A program made the position numbers and the translations under genes. Below the pieces are notes generated by a model. The model made no database searches. It was given only the letters and a program-made list of their open reading frames with translations, and had not been told where the DNA came from. DNA of 64,000 nt from assembly GCF_024763615.1 (NCBI RefSeq), contig NC_077224.1:69326712-69390711 (forward strand). Direction: 5' to 3'. The stretch comes from Phlebotomus papatasi (Eukaryota; Arthropoda; Insecta; Diptera; Psychodidae). Shown here piece by piece: positions 37,301 through 52,300 of this stretch (position 1 is the first letter of the stretch; each line of letters opens with the position of its first letter).

Positions 37301-40300
37301 TACACATTTATTGGTTACATTCCAAGTTCGTTCTTTAACTTGAAATATTAATTTTTTAAGATATTTTTTTGAGATATTCAATTTTGAAAATTAAAAATAT
37401 ATATCTTCGTTTTGAGTACCATCTAGTGATGATTGTCTAAAGTTAGAAGAGAAATCCGAAAAAGTTAAAAGAACATTCCGGAAATGTTTACCCTGCAGTA
37501 TTGATCCAAAGTCGGTGTAAATATTACCCTATTTAGGTGTATTGTGGGTTAAAGTTACCCTTTTTCATGTTAATTTTACCCTTAAAAAGGTGTAAAATTA
37601 ACATTCAAAAATGTTGATATATTTTTACACGTGTAACAAGTGTTAAAGTTACGAGGAAAAAAAGTTAATCGCACCCTCTTTTTTTCTCAGTGAATGATCT
37701 GAAAGTTGTCAGTATTCATTAAACCTTTGAATATCCAATGTGGTTGAAATTATTCTTAATTCATACCTGAAATAATTTAATAATGTTCATTTTTTTAAGA
37801 ATAATTGTTTTCTACTCTCTGCCTATAAATTCTCGCTATTTCTTATCAAAACTAATCTTTCTGTAAGAACTGAAAAGGATATGAAAGATTTATTATACTT
37901 ATTTGTTCTAGTTCTTAGAGTTTATCTAAATGGGTAACAGTCGAAGTCCCAAAGGCGAAAGCTCGAAAAGCCAAAACCCCGAAAAGCCAAAATCCCGAAA
38001 AACCAAAATCCCGAAAAACCAAAATACGGAAAATCCAAAATCCTGAAAACCCAAAATCTCGAAAAACAATAATCCCAAAACGGCCAAAATCTCGGAAAGC
38101 CAAAATCCCGAAAAGCCAAAATTCCGAAAAGACAAAATCCGAAAAATAAAAATCACAAACGCGAAAATCTCGAAAGTATCGTAATTCTGATTATCCAAAA
38201 TCCTGATAGCCAAAATTCCAAAAAGTCGAAATATTGAAAACTCCAACGCCAAAATTCCGAAGTTAAAATCCTGACTGAGTCGAAATCCCAAATAGACCAA
38301 ATCTCGAAAAATCAAAATCCCGAAAAGCCAAAATTCCGAATGGACCAAAATGCTGTAAGCCAAAATTCCGAATGGGTCAAAATCCCGGAAAGTTGAAATA
38401 CCGAAAAGCCAAAAACACCAATGCCAAAATTTCGAATTTGTCGTAATTCCAAATACCCAAAATCCCTAATCATTCGAAATCCCGAAAAGTTAAAATTCTG
38501 ACTGAGTCTAAATCCCAAATAGGCCAAATCTCGAAAAGTCAAAATCCCTAAAAGCCAAAATCCCGAACGCTAAAATCCCGAAAGGGCCAAAATCCTGATA
38601 ACCAAAATCCCAAATGTGTCAAAATCCCGAAACGTTGAAATATCGAAAAGCCAAAACCACCAACGCCAAAATTCCGAATTTGTCGCAAATCCAAATACCC
38701 AAAATCTTCTAATCGTTTGAAATCCCGAAAAGTTAAAATCCTGACTGAGTCTAAATCCCAAATAGGCCAAATCTCGAAAAGTGAAAATCCCTAAAAGCCA
38801 AAATCCCGAACGCCAAAATATCGAAAGGACCAAAATCTTAAAAGCCAAAATTCCGAATGGATCAAAATTCCGAAAATTCTAAATATCGAAAAACCAAAAT
38901 CCTGAAAAGCCAATCGCGAAAGGGCCAAAATCCTGAATGCCAACATCTGAAATTCCTAAAAGTGTCATAGCTACTCCCACGATTGCACTAGAGCTTTCTG
39001 GAGGCAAAGGGAAATTTTCTATATTTTGGGAAACTATTCCACACATTATTCTCAGAATAATTTCGTCCCTTGCAGGATCTTGACCAGTCCAGGATTTTGC
39101 CTGTAACAGGATTAAATTTAGTATTTTCTGATTCTAAGGGACAATTGGTATATTAGTAGTAGTTTGTGTGAATTTTAACTGCACATTAATGAAGAAGATT
39201 GTTTGGTAATTTAACTCATGGAGAAAAGGAAAAAGAATCCTTTTCTACTTAGTGATTTTTTTTTTATTAGATGAGATCATATATTCTGTCAGTAGAAGAG
39301 GTAAAAAGTTTGGAGTGGTATATCTCAGCTCCTGATGAACATAATTGGATGAGTGAACTATTGTTGGAAAGCTTGGTTCATTAGCTTTCAGAATCTGGTA
39401 TATGTAATTGGCTATGGGTAAATCATGGTCATCCAGAACCATTTATGTCGAGGAAGACACATTTTGCAACGTCTTTTTTGGCCATCTACTTCTGGGACCA
39501 GGAGTGACCCACTTTTCTCGCACATGGACTGTTCGTTAGAGGAACTCAAATAGTATAATTTGTGGAAGAAACTTTTTTTTTGGACATCTTACTTTTTTTT
39601 ATTCATCGACTTTTGCAAGAATTTTAACATTTTACACGTATAGAAAAAAATGACAGAAATCCTTCTATCTCATTTTCTGGACAAACTAATGAAGATATCG
39701 ACTTGGAATGTTCTAAGTACTCCCCCATAAGTTGATCCAAGGAATCCAAATATCATATCAATTTCACCCCCACGTCTATCCTTCCCCTCCAGAAACCACT
39801 GTGTTAGGATTTTTGTAATTTTTTCCTTGCGTGTAAAATGTTAAAATTCTTGCAAAAGTCGATGAATAAAAAAAAGTAAGACGTCCAAAAAAAAAGTTTC
39901 TTCCACAAATTATACCCTTTGAGTTCCTCTAACGATCAGTCCAAGTGCGAGAAAAGTGGGTCACTCCTGGTCCCAGAAGTAGATGGTCAAAAATGACGCT
40001 GCAAAAAGTGTCTTCTTCGACATAAATGGTTCTGGATGACCATGATTTACCCATAGCCAATTACATATACCAGATTCTGAAAGCTAATGAACCAAGCTTT
40101 CCAACAATAGTTCACTCATCCAAATATGTTCATTAGGAGCTGAGATATACCACTCCAAACTTTTTACCTCTTCTACTGACAGAATATATGATCTCATCTA
40201 ATATATTTAGGTTAAGATGGTGTAATTTGGGATCATGTCTAATTCGGAACTTTGAGATTTCTTAACAATTTAGGTGGCAAAGAGAAAAAAGACCGAAGAA

Positions 40301-43300
40301 GTTACTTTCAAATGTAATGTCTTGTGCTTATTCGTGGTTTTCTTTCTCTTTTTAACCACCTGAAACAGTGAGAAAATCTCAAAATTCTAAAATAGACGTC
40401 ATTCCGGATAAACCCATCTTACCCTATCGGTATATATTCGATAAATGATAAAAAAAATTAAACTTAGTTTATAGACCTTATAGACCACTTACCATGGCTC
40501 AGAATAATGAATTAAATTCCGAGCACAAATTAATTATCGGTTCATAACTGGTTGGATTTGGTCTAGACTTGACCTGAATGTCAAGATCGTTCCAATTAAT
40601 CCAACCTTACCCTAATAGGTTGAGAAATAAGCTGTCTAAAGCTGATTTTTATGGCTGTGAGAAACTTATCAGATATGATTTAAGGCTGTTTTCGTATATT
40701 GATAAAAAATTGGCCTCAGGAGCGCTCTATAGATGTTCGAAATAAAAATAAAAATCACACAATGCGTTTCCGAAATTCTCAACAAACTCTACTGTTTTTT
40801 TATGCTTCGGGCTCTAATAAATTACAATAAATGAGAATGTTTATTAAAAAATTTGGAAGGAACATGATGACTTGAGCATGAAAATTTTTTGATGGGAGGG
40901 AGCGGACATTCCAACAAAAATCGGGATAATCACATAAATTGTATATCATCCTAGATTGGCTAAAAAAAATAGTGCCTTGTCGCTCATTTTGAGAGCACAA
41001 TTACCTCTATACGGGCTTCAGATCTAAGGCTTAGCCATATGTCTTAACTTCTCTAATTCCTTCTTAATCAAGATTTTTTAGAAAATTATCACTTGAGATT
41101 GGTCAACATGTGCCTTTAAATTTCGAGACCATCAGGACCTGGGCTAAACCGGCCTTACGGTCTTCGGATTCAAATCCACTGTACTTTTTTGTATAGGACG
41201 TTTTTCGGAAATGAGTTTTTTTTTTTAACTATTATCAATTGGAGTCCGGAAATCGTCGTAAGTGGAAAATCACTCAGGGAAAATGCATCAACTTTTTCCA
41301 GAGCTTTTGGCTAGGTCTCCAAGCCTCCATCAGTGGCTGGTGCAATATAAAGAGACAACCTTTCTATTTACAATTCAAAAAACATATACATTTCTTACAC
41401 AACTTACTCAAGTCTTTAGGTTCTTCTCTGAATTTCGTTCAACTTGGTCAGACTTATCTGAACCTGAACGAAACTAAAATTAGCCAGAAATATGACATAA
41501 ATGTTAAACAAAACGAATGAACAAAAGTCACCTCATTTTGTTTTTTATTGGAAAACATGGTCGATCGATGAAAAATTGAATGGTGAAAATGTACACTATT
41601 AATTTTTCTGAGAAATATAAATATAAATAATGAAACTGTGGTATAGAAAATATATAAATATAATAATTTAGTACTGTATTTATCGTGAAAACAATGACAT
41701 TTCCATTTGGATTAGCGAAAACTTTCCATTTAGAGCAGATTTTGAATTAGCTTAATTAACCCTACTTTAATTTCTTTTTGTGAATATTTTGAGGCTATCT
41801 GATATGTGTCAATTTTTGATATTTTCTTGGGATATTTTCTAGAAGAAGTGAAATTATTTACTTTGCAAATAGAAAACTTCATTTACCGCCAGTTAGTGCA
41901 AATGACACAAAGCTAAACGAATATCCTGAATAACTCAATGAATCGAATTCAATTAATCTTTGATAAAGGTGTCTATTGACTTGTGTGATTTTCTGTTCAG
42001 CTAATTGGAGCATCACAAACCTATGTCCAGCCCCGCCATCGAGAATGTCTGTGCAGGGCGGAATTGTTGCCCCCAGGAAAGATCCACCAACATATGAGGA
42101 GGATGCTCTCGTGTTGAGGGTGATTGAGAGCTACTGTGCAGCATATCAGAGTACCTCGCGCAATACAACACATTCGGGTGAGTCAATTTTAATTTTTTTT
42201 CCACAATTCCTTCTCTAATTTCTTTTTTTTCTTAATTTTTTTAATGAACAAATTGAAAGTGCTTTATTTGTTCCAAAAAAAAAAAAAAAGAAAAAGAAAC
42301 CACCCCTCTTTTCACATTTATTTTGTTCATTTAATTTCTGATCAATGAACAAGTGTTGATTTCGTTTATTTTTAATCAATGGACAAGACACAGAACATTT
42401 CACTCGACTGATTTTCTGGGCTAATACTGACACATTTGATTGTGAATTCTTTGCAATTTTAATTTACCCACCATCACCACTAATTCACTCAATGCCAGAT
42501 GAATTTTTTGTACATAAGTTCATTCATCCTCCACATTTTTTGGGCTTTTTTCACGTGCATTGATTTTCTTTTTAAATAATTTAATTCCTCTGTAAGCTGT
42601 TAATTTAATTTCATATGTCTTATGTTTTATGTTTATTTTTATTATTTATTAATATTTTTTCTACAAATTATTTACACTGTAACCTATTTGTTTTTAATTT
42701 TGAAGCATTGTTTTTTTTTTTTAGGAAATAAGAAATATGTGTTTTTAGTTGTTAAGTAATTTTATTTCCATTTCGACTTTTCACTTACCAACATAAGAAG
42801 TGTGACGATACTGAGATTTGTTGAGCTACTTACATGATAAATTGGTGATTAGATAAATAAAAAAAATGGTATAGATAAGGATATTTGACAAAAATGGAAG
42901 GCAAGAAAGAAATAATCTAAAAAACAATATTAATTAAAATAATCTTTTTAATTAATAGCTTCATAATTAATAAAATTACTAAATTCAAGCTGCAAAATTA
43001 CTTTAGAAAATTTATATTGGCTAATAGAAATAATATGTGAAAATTATAGGGAATAAAATTTGAAAATTTTACAAAAACAAAAAACTAAAAGGAAAAGTGT
43101 TTAAGACTCCATAAAAGGGCATTTTTTTTTTTACAAAATTAAAAAAAAGGCAATTGCATAAAAATTTATGACATTGTAATTACACTTAGCATAGAATTTA
43201 ATTAACTAAGCAAGTTATTTTGCATTTTATTGTTTATTCATTAGGCGTTTCAGTCAATTTATTGAGTTTTTCATTAAGCTTTGTCTTTTGTCATTTCTGC

Positions 43301-46300
43301 AAGAGTATTTTTGTAGTGTTCTTTTTTCTCTTTTCTTTTAAATTGTTCACTAGTTCACATTTAGAATTTATATTGGTGTTTTAGTAGAAATTTTCAGTGA
43401 ATACTGAGGACGTTTTGAGGTGTTTGAACTCGTTTAGGGCTTCTTTTTTAAAGTTTTGAAACCTTAAACATTTTCCAAAAATTTTCAAATTAAAAAATAT
43501 CCCGTTATATGACTACGATATCTTTAAGGTATGTTACATATTTTATTACTATTTCTTTCTAAAATTATTTACTATACATAATTAAAACGTCTTTTTTAGG
43601 TTATTTATTTTGAGAAAGTAAAATACAACAAGAGGAAAACTTCAGCATTTAATATTTTCCAAATTAAAACAAATTGATCCTTTGATTTTTTACTACAGAT
43701 AGGAGAAAGCTTTTATACTTCACACATACTCTGACTTCAAACACTTTATATTTTCCCATATTCCTTTAATGAATCTGACTTATTTTTCTCAGAAAAAGTA
43801 TGACTTAAGACTACCTGTTGAAACATATTTCCATAAGGTCGGATTTATTAAAAGAAAATAATAAAAATAATAAGATAACAATAATTTGTATATTTTAATT
43901 TTCTAACTGACCTTAACATCTTATACGTATTTACCAAACCTTAAAAACTTTATGATACTTCAGTGTAATTAAAGTTTTTAGATTATTATGTGTACAATAA
44001 AACTTTTTCTTGTTTTTATTTATTTAAGCATTAGAATAAGTTGGGATTATTCAAAATCATATGTCTCTTTTGGAATTTTGAGATTTTCTCACTGTTTCAG
44101 ATGGTCAAGGTCAAAAAGTACAGTGGCAAAAAATGCATACACGAAGGAAATATCTTTGGAAGGGTACCGGCACGGATTATTATATTCCTGGATAGTAGGT
44201 AGAGATTTTCGTGTCTCAGTAGTGCAAACAAACCAAATAAAAGTGCACCCAGGAATGATGCGATTTGATGCTGAGGAATGAAAATGTAGGATTTAAATGA
44301 TTTTCAGTCTCGAGAATATCAAGAAGCAAGGGTACGACATCTTTATTCGTACTTTTATTCATTTTGTTTGTACTACTATGGGACACAAAAATGTCTACCT
44401 ACTATCCAGTGGGGGAATTCTGTATCGATATGACAATGTCACATGATAAATTTTCGTAGTAAATTATGTAGCAGGACAACAGTATTAGCTCTTACTAATC
44501 AGTAAGAATACGATTTTCAATTAACTTTTCCAAATCTACCACATAGAAAATTCTTAAATTTGTCATATGAAATTGTCATACTGTTACACAATTCCCCTAC
44601 AGGAATATAGTAATCCGTGGTACCGGTCAAAATCCCGAACGCGAAAACCCTAAAAGTCAATTTCCCGAATGAGCCAAAATTCCGTATGCCAATATCCCGA
44701 AAAGGCCAAAATCACGAACGCCAAAATCCCGAAAACCAAAATGTCGAATGTGTCGTAATCCTAAATATCAAAAACATAAATGGTTCATAATCCCGGAAAA
44801 CTATATTCCCCAAAGAGGAAAAAACTCGGAAAGTCAAAAACCCCATAAGGCCAAAAGCACGAACACCATAATCTCTAAACCTAAAATCCCAAATGGGTCG
44901 TAATCCCGAATATGCAAAATTTCGAAAAACTAAAATCCAAACAGAGCTAAAATACTGAATATCCAAAATCCCGAATGAATCAAAATCCCGAAAAAGCTAA
45001 AATACCAAACGCCAAAACAATGAAAGTCAAATTTTCAAATACCAATATTCCAAAAGGGCCGAAATCACGAACGCCAAAAATAAAATCTTGTTATGGGTCG
45101 TAATCCCGAATATCCAAAATCTCAAATGGCTCAAAATTCCGGAAAACAAAAATCCAAAAACCCGAAAGCCAAAATCATGAAAAACCAAAAACCCGAAAGC
45201 CAAAATCCCAAATAGCCTAAATCCCGAAAGCAAAAATCACGAAAGCCAAAATCGTATATTCCTAAAAGTGTCATGCATGCCAGTACAAGCATTGTTTTAA
45301 CCCTTTTTAAGCACTTGACTGTTCTCTTCCTATTTTCGCCGCCATATCATTAATAATACCATCACTGTGCTTAGTCAGATTTTACATAATTTAAAAAAGA
45401 TAGCCTGTTAGTGCACTAAAAGTCACAACTGCTCACCGCTGCTGGCATTCTTCTAGATAGAAACCTACGAAGACATGTCGATGATAAAAGTTTTCCTAAG
45501 AAAAATGTTTCAAAAACAACAACTGCTAACTACTACTCAAAAACAAGAACACTAACTACGCCTGTTGAGCCTCCGCTACTTTAGGAAGGTATGTGCGGCA
45601 ATCCCAAAGCACATCAAGGTGAAATCCCGAATTTGATTCAGCCACCTTGTCCTAGGCCTGCCCCGAGATCGACGCCTCGTCACAATGGCTTGCATAGCTT
45701 TTTTGGTGAATTTTTTTCATTCATGCGCTTAACATAACCATATCATCGAAGCTGTGATCTCTCAACTCGAGGAAGAAACTCCTCGACTTTTAGCTCCTCA
45801 CGAACGGATATGTTCCTCGCTCGATCTCGACGAGTGATTCCTTTAACCGTTCTGAGGTACCTTATCCAACACCATGTTTTTTTCGGGATTACTCGATAAC
45901 GCCTCGTGCGATTTTTTTTTATTATTAGATATGTATTAGGGATTACCCAGATGGGCATTTCGTCCTTATACAAAAATCACGAGTAGCACTAGAGAGCGTA
46001 TTTCTCAACCGAATGGGGTGGTTTAGGCTCGTTGGAAAGGTCTTGGAATTTCTGATAAAACTGGACCAGTTCCAATCGGTTGTGGACCGGTAAAGGATAA
46101 ATGATGCGAAAGTACTTTTGAGGTATAGCGTCTAAGTTACGAGTTCGAGAATTCCGCAAAGCCTGGGACGCTTTGACACTCCTGGAGTTTTTTTTTAATG
46201 TTATGTATTTCTTGGTATTGAAACATTTTGAACCTATTTAAAATACCATTTTAATATAAAAATATCGGTTCGAAGATGTTATCAATGAGCTTCAGTGCAC

Positions 46301-49300
46301 TTGATTCCATGGGATATTGGATTGACAACTCTAGCTCTGTATAAAGAAAAAATAATAATAGTGCATGTTCCGAGCTCCCCTTACCCCCCTTACGAGGAGG
46401 CCTATATTGTGCCAGCAATATTAGGTGAGATTCTTAACAATCTCACCTACTATAATCCTAACAAAATTTCATGTCGTCCGATCGACCTCAAACTTGGCCA
46501 AAATGTGTTTCGCCACTTCCTGATCACGAATATATGGGGGGCTAAGTTAAGTTCCCGGCCGGCCGGCCGCTCTTTGGAGCTTAATAGCTCCTAAACTAAA
46601 AGAGATATCGACTTGCGGTTTTCGGCAAAGGTTATATATCGGGTGAAAATTGCAACTTGGTGCATTGACCCCCCACCCCTCACCCCTCCTTCCGCCATTT
46701 TGAAGACCCCCCTTTTTTTTCTTTTCTCAATAGCTCCGTCCCTATGGCATCGAGCGGGCTCAAATTTTAGTATGTTATAGCTGGGCCTTAGAGCTTTCCA
46801 TCAATACCCAACTTAAGGTCCCCGACCCCCCTGACCCGAGCTATAAGGGTCCAAAAAAATTTTCTTAAAATGACTATAACTCCGGTTCTAATTGTCAGAA
46901 TTTAAAAAGTGAGGGCGTTTTGGAAAGCTCTCGTGAAATGCCACTTCCCCTTCTAACATCGCAAGTTCATAAAACCACCACTAGGGGCGCTATTATTAAA
47001 AAGAAAATTTTTAAATCTTAAAAGTTAAATAACTCAAAAATTCCATTGTGCATCGGGCTGAAAATTTAGTATGTTGTAGCCGTTGATTATACCTATCAAA
47101 CGAAAAAAACCTTAAGTCGATCCATAACCCCTGACCCGAGCTATAAGGGGTCAAAGTTCGAACATTGACCGGCCTCTATCTCCGGTTCTAATTAACATAG
47201 CGACCTAAATTTTACCTTTTTGGTTTCGTCTCGATGAGCACTTTCAGATGGAAGTTCAAAAATTCACCACAGGTGGCGCTGCGATAGCGTCAAAATTCAT
47301 CGAAATTCAAAGTCACTTTTCTCAAAAACGGCATTGTGCAAGTTAATGAAATTTTAGTATGTTGTAGTCCAGTCTAGGACGTTTCCAAAATGGTGCAAAT
47401 GTGCGCTGTGGTTAAAACAGAACCGGAGATATGAGGGGTCAAAGTTCACAAAATTCAAAAAATCATATCTCCGGTTCTATGTGACCGATTTTGATGAATG
47501 AGGGCTTAAACGAAAGATCTCACCAAATGCTACAACTTTCTAGAACATTTGAACTTTGTGGGACCAACACCAGGGGCGCCACAGTCGAAAAACCAATTTC
47601 AATATCACATAACCTTAATTATCTCGACTGTCGCTGAACCGATTTTGATAATTACTTCGACATAATTGTAGAGGACATTTGTCTCTACATTTCGTCCATA
47701 CATCATTTTCCACTAAGACTACGCTATCACTCCGATTTTGCCGTTTAAGTGTGAAAAAATTGATTTTTCCCATAATAACGCTTTGAAATCCCTCAGATGC
47801 CAATTTGACTGCCTCTACTCCACAAAGACACTTAAAATATGGTTTTAAATGGAAAGTCCCACAAAATACAACAATTCTTTGATATAGTTGAAGTTCAACA
47901 AATGACTACTTGGGGCACTCTGGATGAAAAAACGAGTTAAGAAACAAAAAACCTCGCTTATCTTGACTTCTGAGTAATCGATGAGATCATGTTCTATGGG
48001 AAAATTATAGAGAACATTCTGGTCTACATTTCAGCCATATAACACTTTCTGTCAGTTCATCCAAATCCTTGATATTTTGGTTTAAATACAAAATTTGTAT
48101 AATTTCACGAATTTTATTCAAGATAACTGAATGGCGTCTCCCAACTTCAGCTCTAAATCGAATTTGCATGCACTCCGAGTTAGCTCACGTTAAGAATCTC
48201 ACCTACATAAGCCGGTTAGGATTATCTGTCCCTTTTTATTATTAATATTATCTTTGCACTTATCTAGAGACCCTATAACGAGTTCAAACACAGAAAAACA
48301 CCTCAAATACATTTGTATGCAAAATGATTTTTAAAAAAAAATATAGATGAAACGCCAAATAGGAAGAAAAATAAAAGAGTGTGATAAGTTTGCTGCTTAA
48401 TATGACAATATTTCTTTCTTTCCCTTCCTTTCTTTTCTTTTGCGATGCATTCACACCAACATATCTCAGCACTTCAACCATGGACACCGTGTCTTCCAAT
48501 ACGTGGTGGCAAATTGAAATCATCGAAACATTTCTCAACGTCAAATCCCCAGCTACCCTTCATTTGTGGCTCCCCATCAAATATGATGAATAACACTAAT
48601 TCAACCAATAGTCTCAATTCATCGTATATTTGGCGCGAGGCAAGCCCAAATAATTTCAATATGTACTCAACATCTGTGTCATCGCTCAATTCATCTTATC
48701 GCTATTCCTTGGGTACAGCCGCAGCCACTACCACGGCCGGCGGTGGAGTGGCGCCTGGGGTGACATATGAATGGCGATCGGTATCGGAGGATAAATCACC
48801 TAGGCACAAAACACCACCGATCAAGTACAAAACACCGTCAAATTATGATAATTTGCAGAATACACCATTGCTGAGTAGGAAGGTTTGTCCTCTGCCACGG
48901 CAACCTTCCTTCAAGGGAGGTAGTTCCTCACCCCGAAATACTCCTCAGCAATCCTACAGAGACCATCAACTTTTGTACGATAGGCGTGTCAATAGGTCCT
49001 TTGATGCACCTGGAGTGGGTCCTGAGGCTATGAAATTGCCCAAAGGACATCCACTGAGACGATCAACTCCACATCTCTCTGGAATGGAAGGTGATCCGGC
49101 ACTTCCGGGCAGCAATAGAGACTCCATGAATGCCACTTGGTGCTGTGGGAGTTTTGTGCTGAAACAATGGCGAAAATATCATCAATATGACTGAAAGTAG
49201 TGTCATGGAAGTTCCAGCACGATTCCTTTATGAAACTTCCATGATGATCATTTTATATAATGTCTTATAATTTATTTTATCATTTGCTTTATAGTTTCTG

Positions 49301-52300
49301 AATGTCTGTGAGAATATTTCATGGGACTTCTTTATCTGACATTTGGTTCTGTGATTGAAAAAATTACATTTTTTACAAGGGTAGTAATTGAGGTCCTAAA
49401 TAAGCCCCGCCCAGAAATCTTTTAGTAACGCCCTCTTTAGGAGATGTCAATTTAATTTGTTGTTTTTTTTATTTGGTATTTTCGAAAAAATCGAAAATTG
49501 AAGTAACTACGGAGCCCATAAACCACCGATTTTAATTTCTTCATTAGTAAGCGGGGCCTATAAGTTATTAAAAAAGGACAAAATGAAGTTTTTCACAAGG
49601 ATTATACACCATTTTAAGATACCACGCCCTTATAATAAATTACTTACAACTTCAGAAAAGCAGTGTTTTGCTTTACTAGATCAACTGAAATTAAGAAAAG
49701 TATGATAAAATCTCCCATTTCTCCTTTACTAAGGGCGGAGCCTAAAACTCTACATCACAAAAAAACACCCCGCCCAAAAAGATGAATCCTGATTTCAAAT
49801 ACTTCAAAGAAGACTTACTTTGTCTACCAGATCAAGGGAAATTGCTAAAATTGATTCACTTGTAGGCGGAGACTAAAAGGTCTGCTTTTAAAAAATAACC
49901 CCGCCCCCTTTAGCCATATTTTAACAAAATAAAGGTCATCTGGATGCATTAAATAGTTTCAAAGAGTATATAATTGAGTTAGGGTAAATGTCCTAATTCA
50001 AAACCACTTCCAGACGCTTTAACTTTGACAGAAGATTCAACACATTAAGTTCATATTTTTTCTGAAGAGAATTACATAAATTTTCTCCTTGACTCTTCTA
50101 GAATGTTACTGTTTAGTGAAAATTCTTTAGATATAATTTGAAACACTTCTTAAACACAAGAAAATACGTGAGTGTAAAAAACTTCTATTGGAAACATATT
50201 AATCCAAATGGAGACAAGGGAAAGTTTCTAATTGGAGACAAACAGTGTAGAGACAAACAGAGTTGCTCCTGATTGCAGGATTTGTTCTTATTCCTGGTCT
50301 TTTCTCCTTTCCCATCTAAAACAATAAGAAAATTTCTCCAGAAAAAATCATATTTCCGGGTTTTCCTATTGAAGCATTTGCAGACACTTCAGAAAATCCC
50401 TTTTTGTTCACGAAATTGGTAATTATTTCATTTGAAAACTTCACGTACCGTTAACAATAAAGACTAGCACTTAATTTAAGTAAAATTAGCCAGAAATATG
50501 ACATAAATGTTAAACAATACGAATAAACAACAATCACCTTATTGTGTTTTTCATTGGAAAACATGGCCATTTAATGAAAAATTCCATGGTGAAAAGGTAC
50601 ACTGTTAATATTTCTGAGAAATTAACAAATTATAATTAGTGAATATGAATGGATTTTCGCTTTATTTGGAGCAAAATTAACTAAATAATGAAACTGTGGT
50701 ATAGAAAATATATAAATATAATAATTTAGTACTGTATTTATCGTGAAAATAATAGCCTTTCCATTTGGAGTATCGAAAAATTTCCATTTGGAGCAGGTAT
50801 TGAATTAGCTTAATTTACCCTACTGAAATGTTATTTCACTAACTCAATTATATACTCTTTGCAACTATTTATGCATCTAGATGACATTTCCAGTTGACCA
50901 GTTTTATTCAAAACAAAAAAAAAAAGAATCAGTGCTTTATGCTTTTCAAATTACTGATGCCCTTACGTGACTAATATGTACAATAAATAATAATTAACAG
51001 GTAATAAAGATACGCTATTCTATTGAATTCAGTAGATGTATCTTATGAAACAAGGTAAAAGTGGATTTTAGATTTTTTGGTGGTAAAAATATTGTGGTTT
51101 GTGAAAAGGGCGTGGTCTATTAGTTGGACACTGTAGGGGAGGGTGGGGCTATTTCACCCCTTAATTGCAAAATGTATTTTGGGAGCATTTTGCAAAAAGC
51201 TGATAAACAGAAGTAAAACTTTGTATATTCTGTGAATTACAGTTGGGTTTAGGGTTAATAAAAATAATAACAATAATCCTTTAATTTCATTAGTCTATTG
51301 TGGAGAAATTCATTTCACTTGAAAGGCAGAATGTGTGAAAGTCCCCCATTGCGGGGCAATTTCAAGTATTAGGCAATTTTTGAGAAAGATAAAACGTGTT
51401 TATAGAAAACTTGCGATACCAGAATTGATTAAAATTACTATTTTGAAGTCTTTTAGGACTCTAAAACATAAAAATATAATCAAACAAGAACTTTATAACA
51501 GAATTTGAACACTAATTGATCATACAGAGAAAATAAAATATCGCTAAAGATTTTCAAGCCTATTTCTCATTAATTGAGCAATTTTCTTTGAATTTTTATA
51601 CGAAAGAAATGTCTTTTCTAGTGCTAAGTTAATTCTGTACATTGTTGGGTCATTATATCGCTTTAGAACATGTCCTTTTTAGTATAACAGTTTTATAATA
51701 GTATTTTAAAGTCTTGAATTTTTATATACTAAAAAAAATTTACAATATCGTGCTGAAAACATTCTGAAAATATATTAAAACAATTAAATTCATCATTTTT
51801 AAGCACTTACAAAAGACTGAAAGATTATTTTTTTTACATTTTTTATGAACTTTTAGGAAATACTACTTTCCATAATTTCGAACTTTATCGACAAAAGAGC
51901 TACAAAACGTTTTCAATGATCATTTAAGGTTAATTTTGATTAAAAAAAGTAAATTGTTAGACACTGGAAACTTCTCCGTGTGCTTGCATGAAACCGCCCC
52001 TCACGAACTTCCGGAACTCAAATGAAAATTGTCAGAACCGTCTTAGATTTCATTCAACGCTAAATGCTTTATAATAATAAAACCACTGGTAACTTAATAC
52101 AATTATGTTACTTCGATAGATAAGTGCAATAGTTCAGAAATTGCTGAAAATAGGACATTACAAAAAGTTTCATTTTGATGCAGTTTTATAAAATTAATTA
52201 CAGAATTAAAACGCGAAGCGTCACGAAATTAACCCTCTAATGGTGTTTTCTTTAATATGCGAAAAAAAGTTCTAAAACAATGTTTTCTAGGATAATTATG

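Noticed and set aside
37926..38848. Several minus-strand frames rich in Phe, Gly, Trp and Leu
   Set aside because: They are translations of the AAAATCCCGAA minisatellite in different frames; no start context, splice signals or non-repetitive protein part.
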